In this document: positions 1-6,680 of the stretch, piece after piece
How the letters are laid out: each line of letters starts with the position of its first letter
Position numbering within the stretch: position 1 is the stretch's first letter
Made by a program: the position numbers and the translations under genes
Source: an uncultured Butyricicoccus sp.
GTDB taxonomy: Bacteria > Bacillota > Clostridia > Oscillospirales > Butyricicoccaceae
Length of the DNA: 42,884 nt
Direction of reading: 5' to 3'
Assembly (NCBI GenBank): GCA_904420185.1
Contig: CAJFUJ010000049.1
Span: forward strand, 1 to 42,884
The notes under the pieces: model-generated
Told to the model about the DNA's origin: nothing
Database searches by the model: none
What the model saw: the letters and a program-made list of their open reading frames with translations, nothing else

Positions 1-3
1 AGC

Positions 4-80
4 TGGCATCCCTGAGAGGATTTGAACCTCCGGCCTACCGCTTAGGAGGCGGTCGCTCTATCCAGCTGAGCTACAGGGAC
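4..80 (-). tRNA. tRNA-Arg (anticodon CCT), complete with encoded CCA
   Basis: Read on the minus strand, the acceptor stem starts GTCCCTG and closes with CAGGGAT, followed by discriminator G and an encoded CCA end. The D-arm (GCTCAGCTGGATAGAGC) and T-arm (CCGGAGGTTCAAATCCTC) are canonical. The anticodon stem CCGC/GCGG encloses loop CTCCTAA, which gives anticodon CCT, reading the Arg codon AGG. Confidence 0.95.
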
Positions 81-142
81 ATCTATACAATATTAAGTTA
101 TTGACTATTGCCTTTTTCCTAAAGGTGTTTGTTGTAACGCGA

Positions 143-183
143 CCTTAGGAGGGCGGTGCTCTGTCCAGCTGAGCTACTGGCGC
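143..183 (-). pseudogene. 5' half of a second tRNA-Arg(CCT), 3' half missing
   Basis: On the minus strand the sequence begins GCGCCAG, continues through a normal D-arm (GCTCAGCTGGACAGAGC) and reaches an anticodon loop CTCCTAA preceded by CCGCC. Just after the loop the tRNA pattern stops: there is no matching 3' anticodon stem, no T-arm, and no CTGGCGC to close the acceptor stem. A break at the anticodon is where many integrases recombine, so this may be an integration or excision scar. That origin is inference; the truncation itself is visible. Confidence 0.8.
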
Positions 184-432
184 ATATACAAAATTTATTC
201 AACTGTGCGTCCTCGGAAGACGAGAGATCAGCGAATGTAAAAAGATGGACAATTTCAGCAATCGAGCCATACGACTCCAAGCTTATCAATCATATCCGAT
301 TTTATAGAAAAAGTCAACGGGTTCTTACGGATATTTCCGAGTGGTTTTTACCACCGAATGGACTCGGGGAAGAACCCGTTGATCGGGTGCATAACCAAAG
401 GCATATCACATCCAGCATAAAACCGAGGTGTT
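184..432. other. Non-coding AT-rich stretch
   Basis: This stretch is visibly richer in A and T than the rest of the window. I see no credible gene on either strand. A plus-strand open frame crossing it starts inside the broken tRNA and shows no recognisable domain. Apart from the nested hairpin at 313-383, I see nothing else in it. Confidence 0.5.
313..383 (-). terminator. Large nested hairpin downstream of the redox operon
   Basis: Bases 314-326 and 370-382 form a perfect 13-bp inverted repeat (TCAACGGGTTCTT/AAGAACCCGTTGA). Inside it, CCGAGT at 337-342 pairs with ACTCGG at 362-367. A smaller hairpin, GTGGT/ACCAC at 341-354, competes with that inner stem. Read on the minus strand the outer stem is followed by CTTTTTC, so it could terminate transcripts of the minus-strand gene ending at 433. 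Confidence 0.55.
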
Positions 433-873
433 TCATGGCTTGTTTTTCTGGATGAGATAGAGCTCGGTACCATAATGGCAGCTTTCAAAGCGCCATGTGT
501 CGCCAGTTAGAAAGAGGTTGAAAAAGATGGTCTGCTGTGCTGGGTCATCCGGTTTGGACAGGTGGAGCAGCCAATCGGAAAATTCCGGCGTCACCGGACC
601 GGTAATTACGGTCCCATAGGGCCAGTCACTCTGCTGGACACTTCCGTATTGTAACGCCAGACAGATGGGCGCCTGCTCCTCCTGCCAACAGTGAATTTCA
701 AAACAACGTGCGGTTTGCAAATAGGGGCGCAATAGGTTATTCCATGCGTCCGGGGCATCATCGAGTTCGAGGATTTGTGGCGCGCCACCGTCTGGCGGTA
801 TAGGGTTTGCCGGCAGCGATGCCAACGTTTCCTGCAAGCGGCCTGTCAAGGATCCCAGCGGATTGGAAGCCAT
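433..873 (-). CDS. Hypothetical protein, third gene of the ccdA operon
   Basis: A 146-residue soluble protein that I do not recognise. It has no signal peptide, membrane segment or cofactor motif. The N-terminus is Pro/Gly/Asn-rich (residues 20-32), and the rest alternates acidic and aromatic stretches typical of a small folded domain. Its cysteines (in RCFEIHCW and ESCHYG) are not in a CxxC arrangement. The ATG at 873 is supported by AAGGAGGG at good spacing. It follows the TlpA-like gene by 32 bases and is probably co-transcribed with ccdA, which suggests but does not prove a link to thiol redox. Confidence 0.75.
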   Translation of the reverse strand: MASNPLGSLTGRLQETLASLPANPIPPDGGAPQILELDDAPDAWNNLLRPYLQTARCFEIHCWQEEQAPICLALQYGSVQQSDWPYGTVITGPVTPEFSDWLLHLSKPDDPAQQTIFFNLFLTGDTWRFESCHYGTELYLIQKNKP

Positions 874-905
874 CGAAACTTTCCCTCCTTCACAAAATTA
901 CACAA

Positions 906-1472
906 TCACAGCATGGATGCCAGCAGCCGGTCAAGCTGTTCGCCCTCCAGGTAGCCTGGCCAGGCAAACAAGATCTCGCCCTGGGCGGACACAAACAGCG
1001 TTGACGGGAATCCAGTCACCCCGCACGACAAAACGGCATCCATATCGGTGTCGAAATATACCGGGAAGGTGTAACCATTTTCAGCGATGTACGCTTCACC
1101 GAGCGCCACGGTTTCCTGCTGCCCATCCACTGCGTCAATCATGACGAAATTGATCCGGTCACCGTAGGTTTCATAGGCGGTTTGGAAATCGGGTAGCTCC
1201 TCCTTGCAGTAGGCGCACCAGGTTGCCCAAAAGTTGATGACCGTCGGTTTGCCGGAAAAGTCGGCGCTTTGCACCGGCTGGCCCTGCGGGTCATAGATGG
1301 TGAACGACGGCAGCTGCACCGCCTGTTCCTGTTGTGTGGACGTGCTGCTTTGCACGGCGCTGGGCAGGGCGTCGTTGCCCTGGGTGCTGCGCAGGAATTG
1401 ATAGGCCACAGCAGCCAAAATGAGGACTACGGCCAGTACGGCTACCAAAATCAAAGTTTTTTTCTTTTCCAT
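906..1472 (-). CDS. TlpA/ResA-like membrane-anchored thioredoxin
   Basis: Extracytoplasmic thiol-disulfide oxidoreductase of 188 residues. Residues 5-27 form one hydrophobic anchor after a Lys-rich start, with the rest outside the membrane. A Gln/Ser-rich linker (about 30-50) leads to an AhpC/TSA-Redoxin-type fold. The active site WCAYC lies at 85-89 and the cis-proline loop GFPST at 154-158. In the family, such proteins take electrons from CcdA and reduce disulfides outside the membrane, for example in cytochrome c maturation, spore or envelope proteins. No cytochrome gene is seen here, so the target is open. ATG at 1472 follows AAGGAGG; ccdA ends 12 bases upstream, so they form one operon. 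Confidence 0.93.
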   Translation of the reverse strand: MEKKKTLILVAVLAVVLILAAVAYQFLRSTQGNDALPSAVQSSTSTQQEQAVQLPSFTIYDPQGQPVQSADFSGKPTVINFWATWCAYCKEELPDFQTAYETYGDRINFVMIDAVDGQQETVALGEAYIAENGYTFPVYFDTDMDAVLSCGVTGFPSTLFVSAQGEILFAWPGYLEGEQLDRLLASML

Positions 1473-1484
1473 CCCATTTCCTCC

Positions 1485-2153
1485 TTATACGCCGCCCAGC
1501 AGGGTGAGCAAGCGGCTCATCCAGCCGGTCATCATCGAAAGGCCAATCAGCACCAAAAAGCCACCGCACACCCGGTTAATGGTTTGATAATGCTGCTTGA
1601 TCCACTGAAACGCCCCCTTGAGCGAATCGATGACCAGGGCGCTGAGCAAAAACGGCACGCCCAGCCCCAGCGAATAGCACAGCAGCATCCCGACGCCCTG
1701 GACCGCCGAGCCCTGCTGGGAAGCGAGCAGCAGCGCTGCCCCCAAAAATGCACCTACGCACGGCGTCCAGCCGATGGAAAACACCAGCCCAAACACGAAC
1801 GACGGCAAAAAACCGTGGCCGGATGGGTTCATCTGGATGCGGATGGTTTTCTCCAAAAACCCCAGCCGCAAAATCCCCATAAAGGACAGGCCGAACGCGA
1901 TGACAATCGCGCCGGTGATCACATTGACTGCCGTCTGATGGGTGCGCAACAACCCGCCTAGGCTGCCTGCCAGCGCGCCAAGCGCCAAAAACATCACGGT
2001 AAACCCGCAGACAAATCCGGCTGCGCCCCGCAGCGCCTGGATGCGCCCGCCGCTCCCGCCGGCAAAATAGGACAGGTAAATGGGCAACATGGGCAGCAGG
2101 CAAGGGGAAATAAAGGTGATGATGCCTTCTAAAAATACAATGAGATATTGCAT
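1485..2153 (-). CDS. ccdA: CcdA-type thiol-disulfide transporter
   Basis: Polytopic membrane protein of 222 residues with about six hydrophobic segments. It passes reducing equivalents from cytoplasmic thioredoxin to thioredoxin-like proteins outside. The two family cysteines are present: C18 in ISPCLLPMLPIYLSYF, and C132 in GWTPCVGAFLG. The open frame runs further upstream, but ATG at 2153 is chosen because AGGAGAACCT sits directly before it and the protein then starts like other CcdA members (MQYLIVFLEGI). It is first in an operon with the TlpA-like gene and divergent from the TrxR-like gene at 2373. Confidence 0.93.
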   Translation of the reverse strand: MQYLIVFLEGIITFISPCLLPMLPIYLSYFAGGSGGRIQALRGAAGFVCGFTVMFLALGALAGSLGGLLRTHQTAVNVITGAIVIAFGLSFMGILRLGFLEKTIRIQMNPSGHGFLPSFVFGLVFSIGWTPCVGAFLGAALLLASQQGSAVQGVGMLLCYSLGLGVPFLLSALVIDSLKGAFQWIKQHYQTINRVCGGFLVLIGLSMMTGWMSRLLTLLGGV

Positions 2154-2186
2154 AGGTTCTCCTTTCGCCCCGACCGGGGTACCGAT

Positions 2187-2195
2187 ATTGTACCA
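2187..2195 (-). promoter_or_regulatory. Extended -10 promoter for ccdA
   Basis: On the minus strand TGG precedes TACAAT, an extended -10 element, 34 bases upstream of the ccdA start. No good -35 is visible at 17 bases. Confidence 0.55.
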
Positions 2196-2297
2196 TAGCC
2201 CCGGCGGCATGGGAAGGGGAAACCTGGTTTTGTCCGTCTTTTCGGCGCGGGTCTCGTGTAGCCGGCGGGGTTGCCGCTTCCCCTGTCCGGCCCGGTG

Positions 2298-2306
2298 TGG
2301 TATAAT
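2298..2306 (+). promoter_or_regulatory. Extended -10 promoter for the TrxR-like gene
   Basis: TGGTATAAT is a consensus extended -10 element, 66 bases upstream of the start at 2373. The -35 region (about 2278-2283) is weak, as is usual for TG-extended promoters. Confidence 0.6.
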
Positions 2307-2372
2307 AGACAAAGAAAGATTGGCGCGGCAAGCCCTGTACCGGCCGGACCGCGCTGCAGTGAGGTGAACCAA

Positions 2373-3233
2373 ATGTCCAATGTCATCATTGTCGGCGGCG
2401 GCCCAGCCGGGGTTTCAGCCGCTTTGTATACGGTGCGCGCCGGGATGGACACCACCCTGGTTTACAACGGGGTCGGGGCGCTGGCCAAGGCGCACGCCAT
2501 TGAAAATTACTATGGCTTCGCGCTGCCGGTTTCCGGTGAAGCGCTGGCCATGAGCGGGCTGGAGCAGGCGCGCCGGTTGGGCGTACGGCTGGTGGAAGCC
2601 GAGGTCACCGGCCTGGCGTTTGAAGAAAAACTGACCGTGTCCACGGCGGCTGATACATACGCGGCCGATTTCGTCATTTTGGCGACCGGGTCGCCCCGCA
2701 CCGCGCCCCGCATCCCGGGCCTGAGCGAAAACGAGGGAAAAGGCGTCAGCTATTGCGCGGTGTGCGATGCATTCTTCCACCGCGGCAAGCCGGTAGCTGT
2801 GCTAGGCGAGGGCGAATATGCGCTGCATGAGATCCGTGCGCTGCTGCCGGTGGTGCGCTCGGTGACGCTGGTGACCGGTGGTAAGGAACCGCTCATCCAG
2901 GTGCCCGAGGACGTGCGGCTGGACACCCGTGAAATCGCCGCCATCGAGGATGCCGGGGAAGGGCTGCGCATCCGCTTTACCTCGGGCGGGGTGCTGCCGG
3001 TCAGCGGCGTGTTTGTCGCTTACGGCGTGGCGGGCAGCGCCGAGCTGGCGCGCAAGGTCGGCGCGCTGACCGAGGGCAACCGCATCCTGGTCGATCCCAC
3101 TATGGCCACCAACATCCCGGGCCTATACGCGGCTGGGGATTGCACCGGCGGAATGCTGCAAGTGGCCAAGGCGGTCTATGAAGGCGCGCTGGCCGGCACA
3201 GCGGTCATCCAGGCGTCCCGGCGCAAAGGATAA
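2373..3233 (+). CDS. Thioredoxin-reductase-like flavoprotein lacking the NADPH HRR motif
   Basis: FAD-dependent pyridine nucleotide-disulfide oxidoreductase family, 286 residues. The FAD Rossmann motif is GGGPAG (8-13), the redox pair is C128/C131 in CAVCD, and the C-terminal FAD motif is YAAGD (252-256). The second nucleotide fold has GEGEYA (145-150), but the HRRxxxR stretch that binds the NADPH 2'-phosphate in classical TrxR is absent (LVTGGKEP instead). It is also shorter than classical TrxR (about 310). Clostridial ferredoxin-dependent (FFTR) and related TrxR-like enzymes show similar losses, so the electron donor may not be NADPH; this is inference. ATG at 2373 follows GTGAGGTG. It is divergent from ccdA, which suggests joint thiol-redox work. 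Confidence 0.85.
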   Translation: MSNVIIVGGGPAGVSAALYTVRAGMDTTLVYNGVGALAKAHAIENYYGFALPVSGEALAMSGLEQARRLGVRLVEAEVTGLAFEEKLTVSTAADTYAADFVILATGSPRTAPRIPGLSENEGKGVSYCAVCDAFFHRGKPVAVLGEGEYALHEIRALLPVVRSVTLVTGGKEPLIQVPEDVRLDTREIAAIEDAGEGLRIRFTSGGVLPVSGVFVAYGVAGSAELARKVGALTEGNRILVDPTMATNIPGLYAAGDCTGGMLQVAKAVYEGALAGTAVIQASRRKG

Positions 3234-3238
3234 GATAA

Positions 3239-3286
3239 GCCCCGGCATCTGCGCGCAGGCTTGGTCAGCCAGGCAGATGCCGGGGC
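3239..3286. terminator. Hairpin between convergent genes
   Basis: A perfect 14-bp inverted repeat (GCCCCGGCATCTGC at 3239-3252 and its complement at 3273-3286) with a 20-base loop. No T-run follows on either strand, so it is a hairpin barrier between convergent genes rather than a textbook terminator. Confidence 0.6.
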
Positions 3287-3304
3287 AGGTTTCAGTGATT
3301 TGGC

Positions 3305-3901
3305 TTATAGGGAACAGCCCAGTTGTTCGGCCCGCCGGCCGGCGTTTTCCATGGCGCATTCGGCGTCAAAGCCCTGGATATCCAGCCCTTCAGCGGCGAC
3401 AGAATGCAGGGTCTGGATGCCGAGCATCCCCAAAAGGGAACGCAGGTAAGGGGCGGCATGGTCGTCCTCCACAGAGGGGCCCTGCTCATAAATGCCGCCG
3501 CGGGTGGTGATAAACACCGCCTGCTCAGCTTTGCAGCGGCCGATGTAACCGGCTTCGGTGCATTCGAAGGTCAACCCAGTCACACAGACGTGTTCCAGGT
3601 AGGTGTGCATGGCGGAGGGGAAGGTTCCTTCCCAGAAAGGGGCGGCCAAGACGATGAGATCGGCCTGCTGGAATTGATGGGCAAGGGCGAACATGGGGTC
3701 ATCCCAGTTGCCGAAAGCGGCGTCCCGTGCAGCCAAAGTGTCCTCATAAAGTGGCTGAAGGCGCAGGGCGTTTAAATCCACCGTTTCCACCTGGACATCC
3801 GGATGATGCGTCCGATAGGCATGTAAAAAGCGGTGCGCCAGTTGGAGCGTGCGGGATTTTGCACCCCGGATACATCCGTTTACAAACAGTAAATTTTTCA
3901 T
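3305..3901 (-). CDS. FMN-dependent NAD(P)H oxidoreductase (flavodoxin-like fold)
   Basis: Protein of 198 residues, related to the AzoR/MdaB quinone and azo reductase family (Flavodoxin_2). The N-terminal beta strand and phosphate loop read LLFVNGCIRGAKSRT (4-18), and the conserved central stretch LIVLAAPFWEGTFPSAMHTY matches the FMN-isoalloxazine-contacting loop. It would be cytoplasmic and reduce quinones, nitro- or azo-compounds; the substrate cannot be told. ATG at 3901 is chosen over longer in-frame starts because AGAGGAGTCAA precedes it and family homology begins there. It has its own strong promoter and stands alone. Confidence 0.88.
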   Translation of the reverse strand: MKNLLFVNGCIRGAKSRTLQLAHRFLHAYRTHHPDVQVETVDLNALRLQPLYEDTLAARDAAFGNWDDPMFALAHQFQQADLIVLAAPFWEGTFPSAMHTYLEHVCVTGLTFECTEAGYIGRCKAEQAVFITTRGGIYEQGPSVEDDHAAPYLRSLLGMLGIQTLHSVAAEGLDIQGFDAECAMENAGRRAEQLGCSL

Positions 3902-3970
3902 TTGACTCCTCTCCTTTTGCCGGCCGTCCGCGCCGGCTGTGCGCGGGTTTGCCGCGCTGTCATTGTTGCC

Positions 3971-3999
3971 ATTATAGCACAGCGATTTCGGAATTTCAA
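3971..3999 (-). promoter_or_regulatory. SigA-type promoter for the FMN oxidoreductase
   Basis: On the minus strand, TTGAAA (3994-3999), a 17-base spacer and TATAAT (3971-3976), with TGC just before the -10. Confidence 0.75.
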
Positions 4000-4079
4000 T
4001 CGGATTTGGCACGCAGATCTTTTGCCCATCTTCCCCAAGTACAGCGGGGAGAGCAGGCTGTTTTTCGTCAGTTCACCCA

Positions 4080-4108
4080 TTGTTCTGGCTATGTGCTGGG
4101 CGTATAAT
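4080..4108 (+). promoter_or_regulatory. SigA-type promoter for the RCK protein gene
   Basis: TTGTTC at 4080-4085, a 17-base spacer, and TATAAT at 4103-4108, 85 bases upstream of the ATG. Confidence 0.65.
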
Positions 4109-4193
4109 GAGTAAAATAGAAGGAAGCGTGCAGTCAAAGGCAAAGGGCAGATCCGGCCGGGCGGCACCAAAGTTTCTGTTGGAGGAAAGTTTT

Positions 4194-4841
4194 ATGAAAT
4201 CGGTTTTACTCATTGGCCTTGGGCGTTTCGGCAAACACGTTGCCCGCAAGCTCACCGAGCTGCACCACGAAGTGCTGGCCATTGATAAAGACGAAGAACG
4301 GGTGGACGCTGTCCTTCCGTTTGTCACAAGCGCGCAGATCGGTGACGCCACAAATGAGCAGTTTATCGCCTCACTGGGCGTGCGCAATTTTGACCTGTGC
4401 ATTGTAGCGATTGGAGACAATTTCCAAAGCTCGCTGGAGACTACCGCGCTTTTGAAGGACTACGGGGCGCCGCTCATTGTGGCGCGCGCCAACCGAGATG
4501 TACACGCCAAATTCCTGCTGCGCAACGGCGCCGACCACATCGTATATCCCGAGCGGCAGGTCGCCTCTTGGGCGGCGGTACGCTTTAGCGCAGACAATAT
4601 TTTCGACTACATTCAGCTGACAAATGATTATTCGATCTACGAAACCCCTCTGCCAAGCGATTGGGTGGGCAAGACGATCATCGACCTGCGAGTGCGGCAG
4701 GTGCATAAAATCAACATTTTGGCTGTGAAATACCAGGGCCGGCTGGAGCCGCTTCCAGGGCCGGAGCATATGTTCCGCGAGGAAGAAACCCTGCTTGTCA
4801 TGGGCAGCAACAAGGACTTGGCCAAGTTTTTGCGGCTGTAA
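4194..4841 (+). CDS. ktrA: KtrA/TrkA-type RCK protein, potassium uptake regulator
   Basis: Cytoplasmic gating subunit of a Ktr/Trk potassium transporter, 215 residues. The N-terminal RCK_N domain carries the nucleotide-binding GLGRFG (8-13), acidic residues AIDKDEERV after the second strand, and the conserved GDAT segment. The C-terminal RCK_C domain (about 135-215) includes DLRVRQ and ends LVMGSNKDL. Length matches KtrA (about 220). ATG at 4194 follows TTGGAGGAAAG. The membrane partner KtrB is not adjacent: the gene is followed by a drug-efflux pseudogene, so the pore subunit must lie elsewhere. Confidence 0.92.
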   Translation: MKSVLLIGLGRFGKHVARKLTELHHEVLAIDKDEERVDAVLPFVTSAQIGDATNEQFIASLGVRNFDLCIVAIGDNFQSSLETTALLKDYGAPLIVARANRDVHAKFLLRNGADHIVYPERQVASWAAVRFSADNIFDYIQLTNDYSIYETPLPSDWVGKTIIDLRVRQVHKINILAVKYQGRLEPLPGPEHMFREEETLLVMGSNKDLAKFLRL

Positions 4842-4844
4842 AAC

Positions 4845-5044
4845 CTGCGGGCGCCAAACCGTCTGGTCTCTTTGCAGCCGAAAAGGGGAGCAGATGCAGC
4901 ATGATACAGCATAAGGACAGGCGCTTGTGGCGCGACCGCGGGATATGGGGGGAATATGAGTGAGCAAACGCCCGTATTTTGGGCGTCGGGATGATCGTGG
5001 CCGGATGCGTCATCCTGAACCTGTTTGGAAGCGCACACGGATAA
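4845..5044 (+). pseudogene. Degraded SMR (EmrE/QacC-type) multidrug efflux gene, C-terminal part
   Basis: No intact frame crosses this gap, but two frames together spell the C-terminal half of a small multidrug resistance protein. Frame one (from 4851) reads LVSLQPKRGADAA, a stop at 4902, then YSIRTGACGATAG, like the SMR third helix with its usual YSIWTG. After a frame change, the next frame reads WGEYE, a stop at about 4959, then ARILGVGMIVAGCVILNLFG and SAHG up to TAA at 5044. This matches the SMR fourth helix, in which GxxLIxAGVxxLNL is typical. At least two stops and one frameshift make it non-functional. The N-terminal half is gone. Call based on motif recognition, not a search. Confidence 0.72.
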
Positions 5045-5048
5045 ACGC

Positions 5049-5097
5049 GCGGGGCAAAATCGAGGCGGTTAGAACTCGACTTTGCCCCGCCTTTTTG
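5049..5097 (+). terminator. Rho-independent terminator after the SMR pseudogene
   Basis: GCGGGGCAAAATCGAG (5049-5064) pairs with CTCGACTTTGCCCCGC (5075-5090), one G-T pair, followed by CTTTTTG. Confidence 0.88.
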
Positions 5098-5104
5098 TTA
5101 TAAT
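5076..5104 (+). promoter_or_regulatory. Promoter of the cca operon, overlapping the terminator
   Basis: TCGACT (5076-5081), 17-base spacer, TATAAT (5099-5104) with TG one base upstream (TGTTATAAT). The -35 lies in the 3' arm of the preceding terminator. Confidence 0.6.
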
Positions 5105-5139
5105 AGGGGCATCAAATTGCCACCGAAGGGATGGGAAGC

Positions 5140-5352
5140 ATGACACAAGAACAAATCGCGCGCATCAACGCGTTGGCCAAAAAAGCGAAGGCCGAGGGCC
5201 TGACCGCAGACGAACGGGCCGAACAAAAGCAGCTGCGGGAAGCATATATCCAGGCCTTCCGCAACAGTCTCAAAGCCCAGCTGGATAACACCGTGGTCCT
5301 GCGGCCGGACGGCACAGCCTACCGGCTGCGGCAAAAGAAGGGCGGACACTGA
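5140..5352 (+). CDS. DUF896 family protein (YnzC-like)
   Basis: Small cytoplasmic protein of 70 residues. It begins MTQEQIARINALAKKAKAEG and contains the family core LTADERAEQKQLREAYIQAF, a two-helix hairpin; a second half reads FRNSLKAQLDNTVVLRPDG. YnzC of B. subtilis is SOS-associated, but the molecular function of the family is not established. Two ATG codons are possible (5131 and 5140); 5140 is preferred because GAAGGGA lies 8 bases before it, while it abuts 5131. First gene of a six-gene operon, overlapping cca by one base. Confidence 0.87.
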   Translation: MTQEQIARINALAKKAKAEGLTADERAEQKQLREAYIQAFRNSLKAQLDNTVVLRPDGTAYRLRQKKGGH

Positions 5353-6680
5353 TGCGCCTTTCACAAGCGGCCGCGCAGGCGCTAAACCGGCTGGAGCAGG
5401 CAGGTTTTCCGGCCTATGTGGTTGGCGGCGCGGTGCGCGACCATCTGCGCGGCGTGCAGCCCCACGATTTTGACCTGTGCACCGCCGCAACGCCCGACGA
5501 GGTACGCGCGGTGTTCTCCGGCGAGCGGGTGGCCGAAACCGGCCTCAAACACGGCACCGTGACCGTGCTGTTGGCGGGTGAACCGCTGGAAATTACCACC
5601 TTCCGCGTCGAGGGCGCCTATTCGGACGGCCGGCGCCCGGACACCGTGCGCTTCGTGCGTGACCTGGAAAGCGACCTGGCGCGGCGGGATTTCACGGTCA
5701 ACGCCATGGCGTACAGCCCGGTGCGCGGGCTGCAGGACCCCTTTGGCGGGCAGCAGGACCTGGCAAACGGGCTGCTGCGCGCGGTTGGCGATCCGGTCCA
5801 CCGCTTCCAGGAGGACGCGCTGCGCATCTTGCGCGGGCTGCGCATCATGGCCGAAACCGGCTTTGCCATCGAACCGGATACGGCGCGGGCGCTGCGCGCC
5901 GGGGCGGGCCGCTTGGAAAAGGTCGCGCCCGAGCGTCTGGCCGCCGAAACGCTGCGGCTTTTGTGCGGGCGGTACGCCGGACGGGTGCTGCGCGCATACA
6001 CCGCCGTGATCGGCGTCGTGCTGCCCGAGATCCTGCCCATGCAGGGTTTCCAGCAGCGCAACCGCTACCATGTCTACGATGTGCTTGAGCACTCCATCCG
6101 CGCGCTCGAGCAGATCCCAGCTGAACCGGCGCTGCGCCTGGCCGCGCTGTACCACGACACCGGCAAGCCCCACTGCATGACCGTGGACGACAAAGGGGTG
6201 GGGCATTTTTACGGCCACCCCAAGCTGAGCGCCGCGCTGGCCGAGCAGCGGTGCCTGGCGCTGCGGCTGCCGAGCGCCATCCGGGAAACCGTGGTCTTTG
6301 TGGCCGACCACCACGACATCCCCATCCCGCAGGAGGAGGGCGTCATCCGGCGGCGGCTGGCCAAGTTCGGCGAAACCCGGGTGCGGCAGCTGCTGATGAT
6401 GAAAAAGGCGGACGGCGTCGGGCGCGGCACCCATCCGGAATACATCGGCCATTATCAACAGCTGGAGGCTGCGCTCAACCGCACGCTGCGCAAAAAAGAC
6501 TGCCTTTCGGTGCGATCGCTCGCCTTGGACGGGTACGCGCTCATGGGCTTGGGGCTGCGGGGCCGGCAGATCGGGGAAATGCAGCGCTACCTGCTCGAGC
6601 AGGTGCTTGACGACCCGGCCCGCAATACCCCGGAAATCTTGACCGCTTTGGCCCGGCGGCATAGGGAGGAAGCAACATGA
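5352..6680 (+). CDS. cca: CCA tRNA nucleotidyltransferase with HD domain
   Basis: Adds or repairs the 3' CCA of tRNAs, 442 residues. The class II nucleotidyltransferase head has GGAVRD (25-30) and the metal-binding DFD (39-41), then RRDFTVNA (111-118) and the nucleotide-recognition region DALRILRGLR (155-164). A C-terminal HD phosphohydrolase-like domain carries YHDTGKPH (267-274) and VADHHD. Length and order fit the bacterial cca/PolyA-polymerase family with HD extension. ATG overlaps the DUF896 stop (TGATG), and the stop overlaps the next start (ATGA), so the operon is translationally coupled. At least the tRNA-Arg gene at 4-80 already encodes CCA, so repair may matter as much as synthesis. 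Confidence 0.93.
   Translation: MRLSQAAAQALNRLEQAGFPAYVVGGAVRDHLRGVQPHDFDLCTAATPDEVRAVFSGERVAETGLKHGTVTVLLAGEPLEITTFRVEGAYSDGRRPDTVRFVRDLESDLARRDFTVNAMAYSPVRGLQDPFGGQQDLANGLLRAVGDPVHRFQEDALRILRGLRIMAETGFAIEPDTARALRAGAGRLEKVAPERLAAETLRLLCGRYAGRVLRAYTAVIGVVLPEILPMQGFQQRNRYHVYDVLEHSIRALEQIPAEPALRLAALYHDTGKPHCMTVDDKGVGHFYGHPKLSAALAEQRCLALRLPSAIRETVVFVADHHDIPIPQEEGVIRRRLAKFGETRVRQLLMMKKADGVGRGTHPEYIGHYQQLEAALNRTLRKKDCLSVRSLALDGYALMGLGLRGRQIGEMQRYLLEQVLDDPARNTPEILTALARRHREEAT

Noticed and set aside
156-455. Plus-strand open frame of 99 codons
   Set aside because: It starts inside the broken tRNA, crosses the nested hairpin, lacks an SD and matches no domain.
4960-5104. Plus-strand GTG frame of 48 codons
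   Set aside because: It runs through the SMR pseudogene and the terminator, and the product is basic and domain-free.
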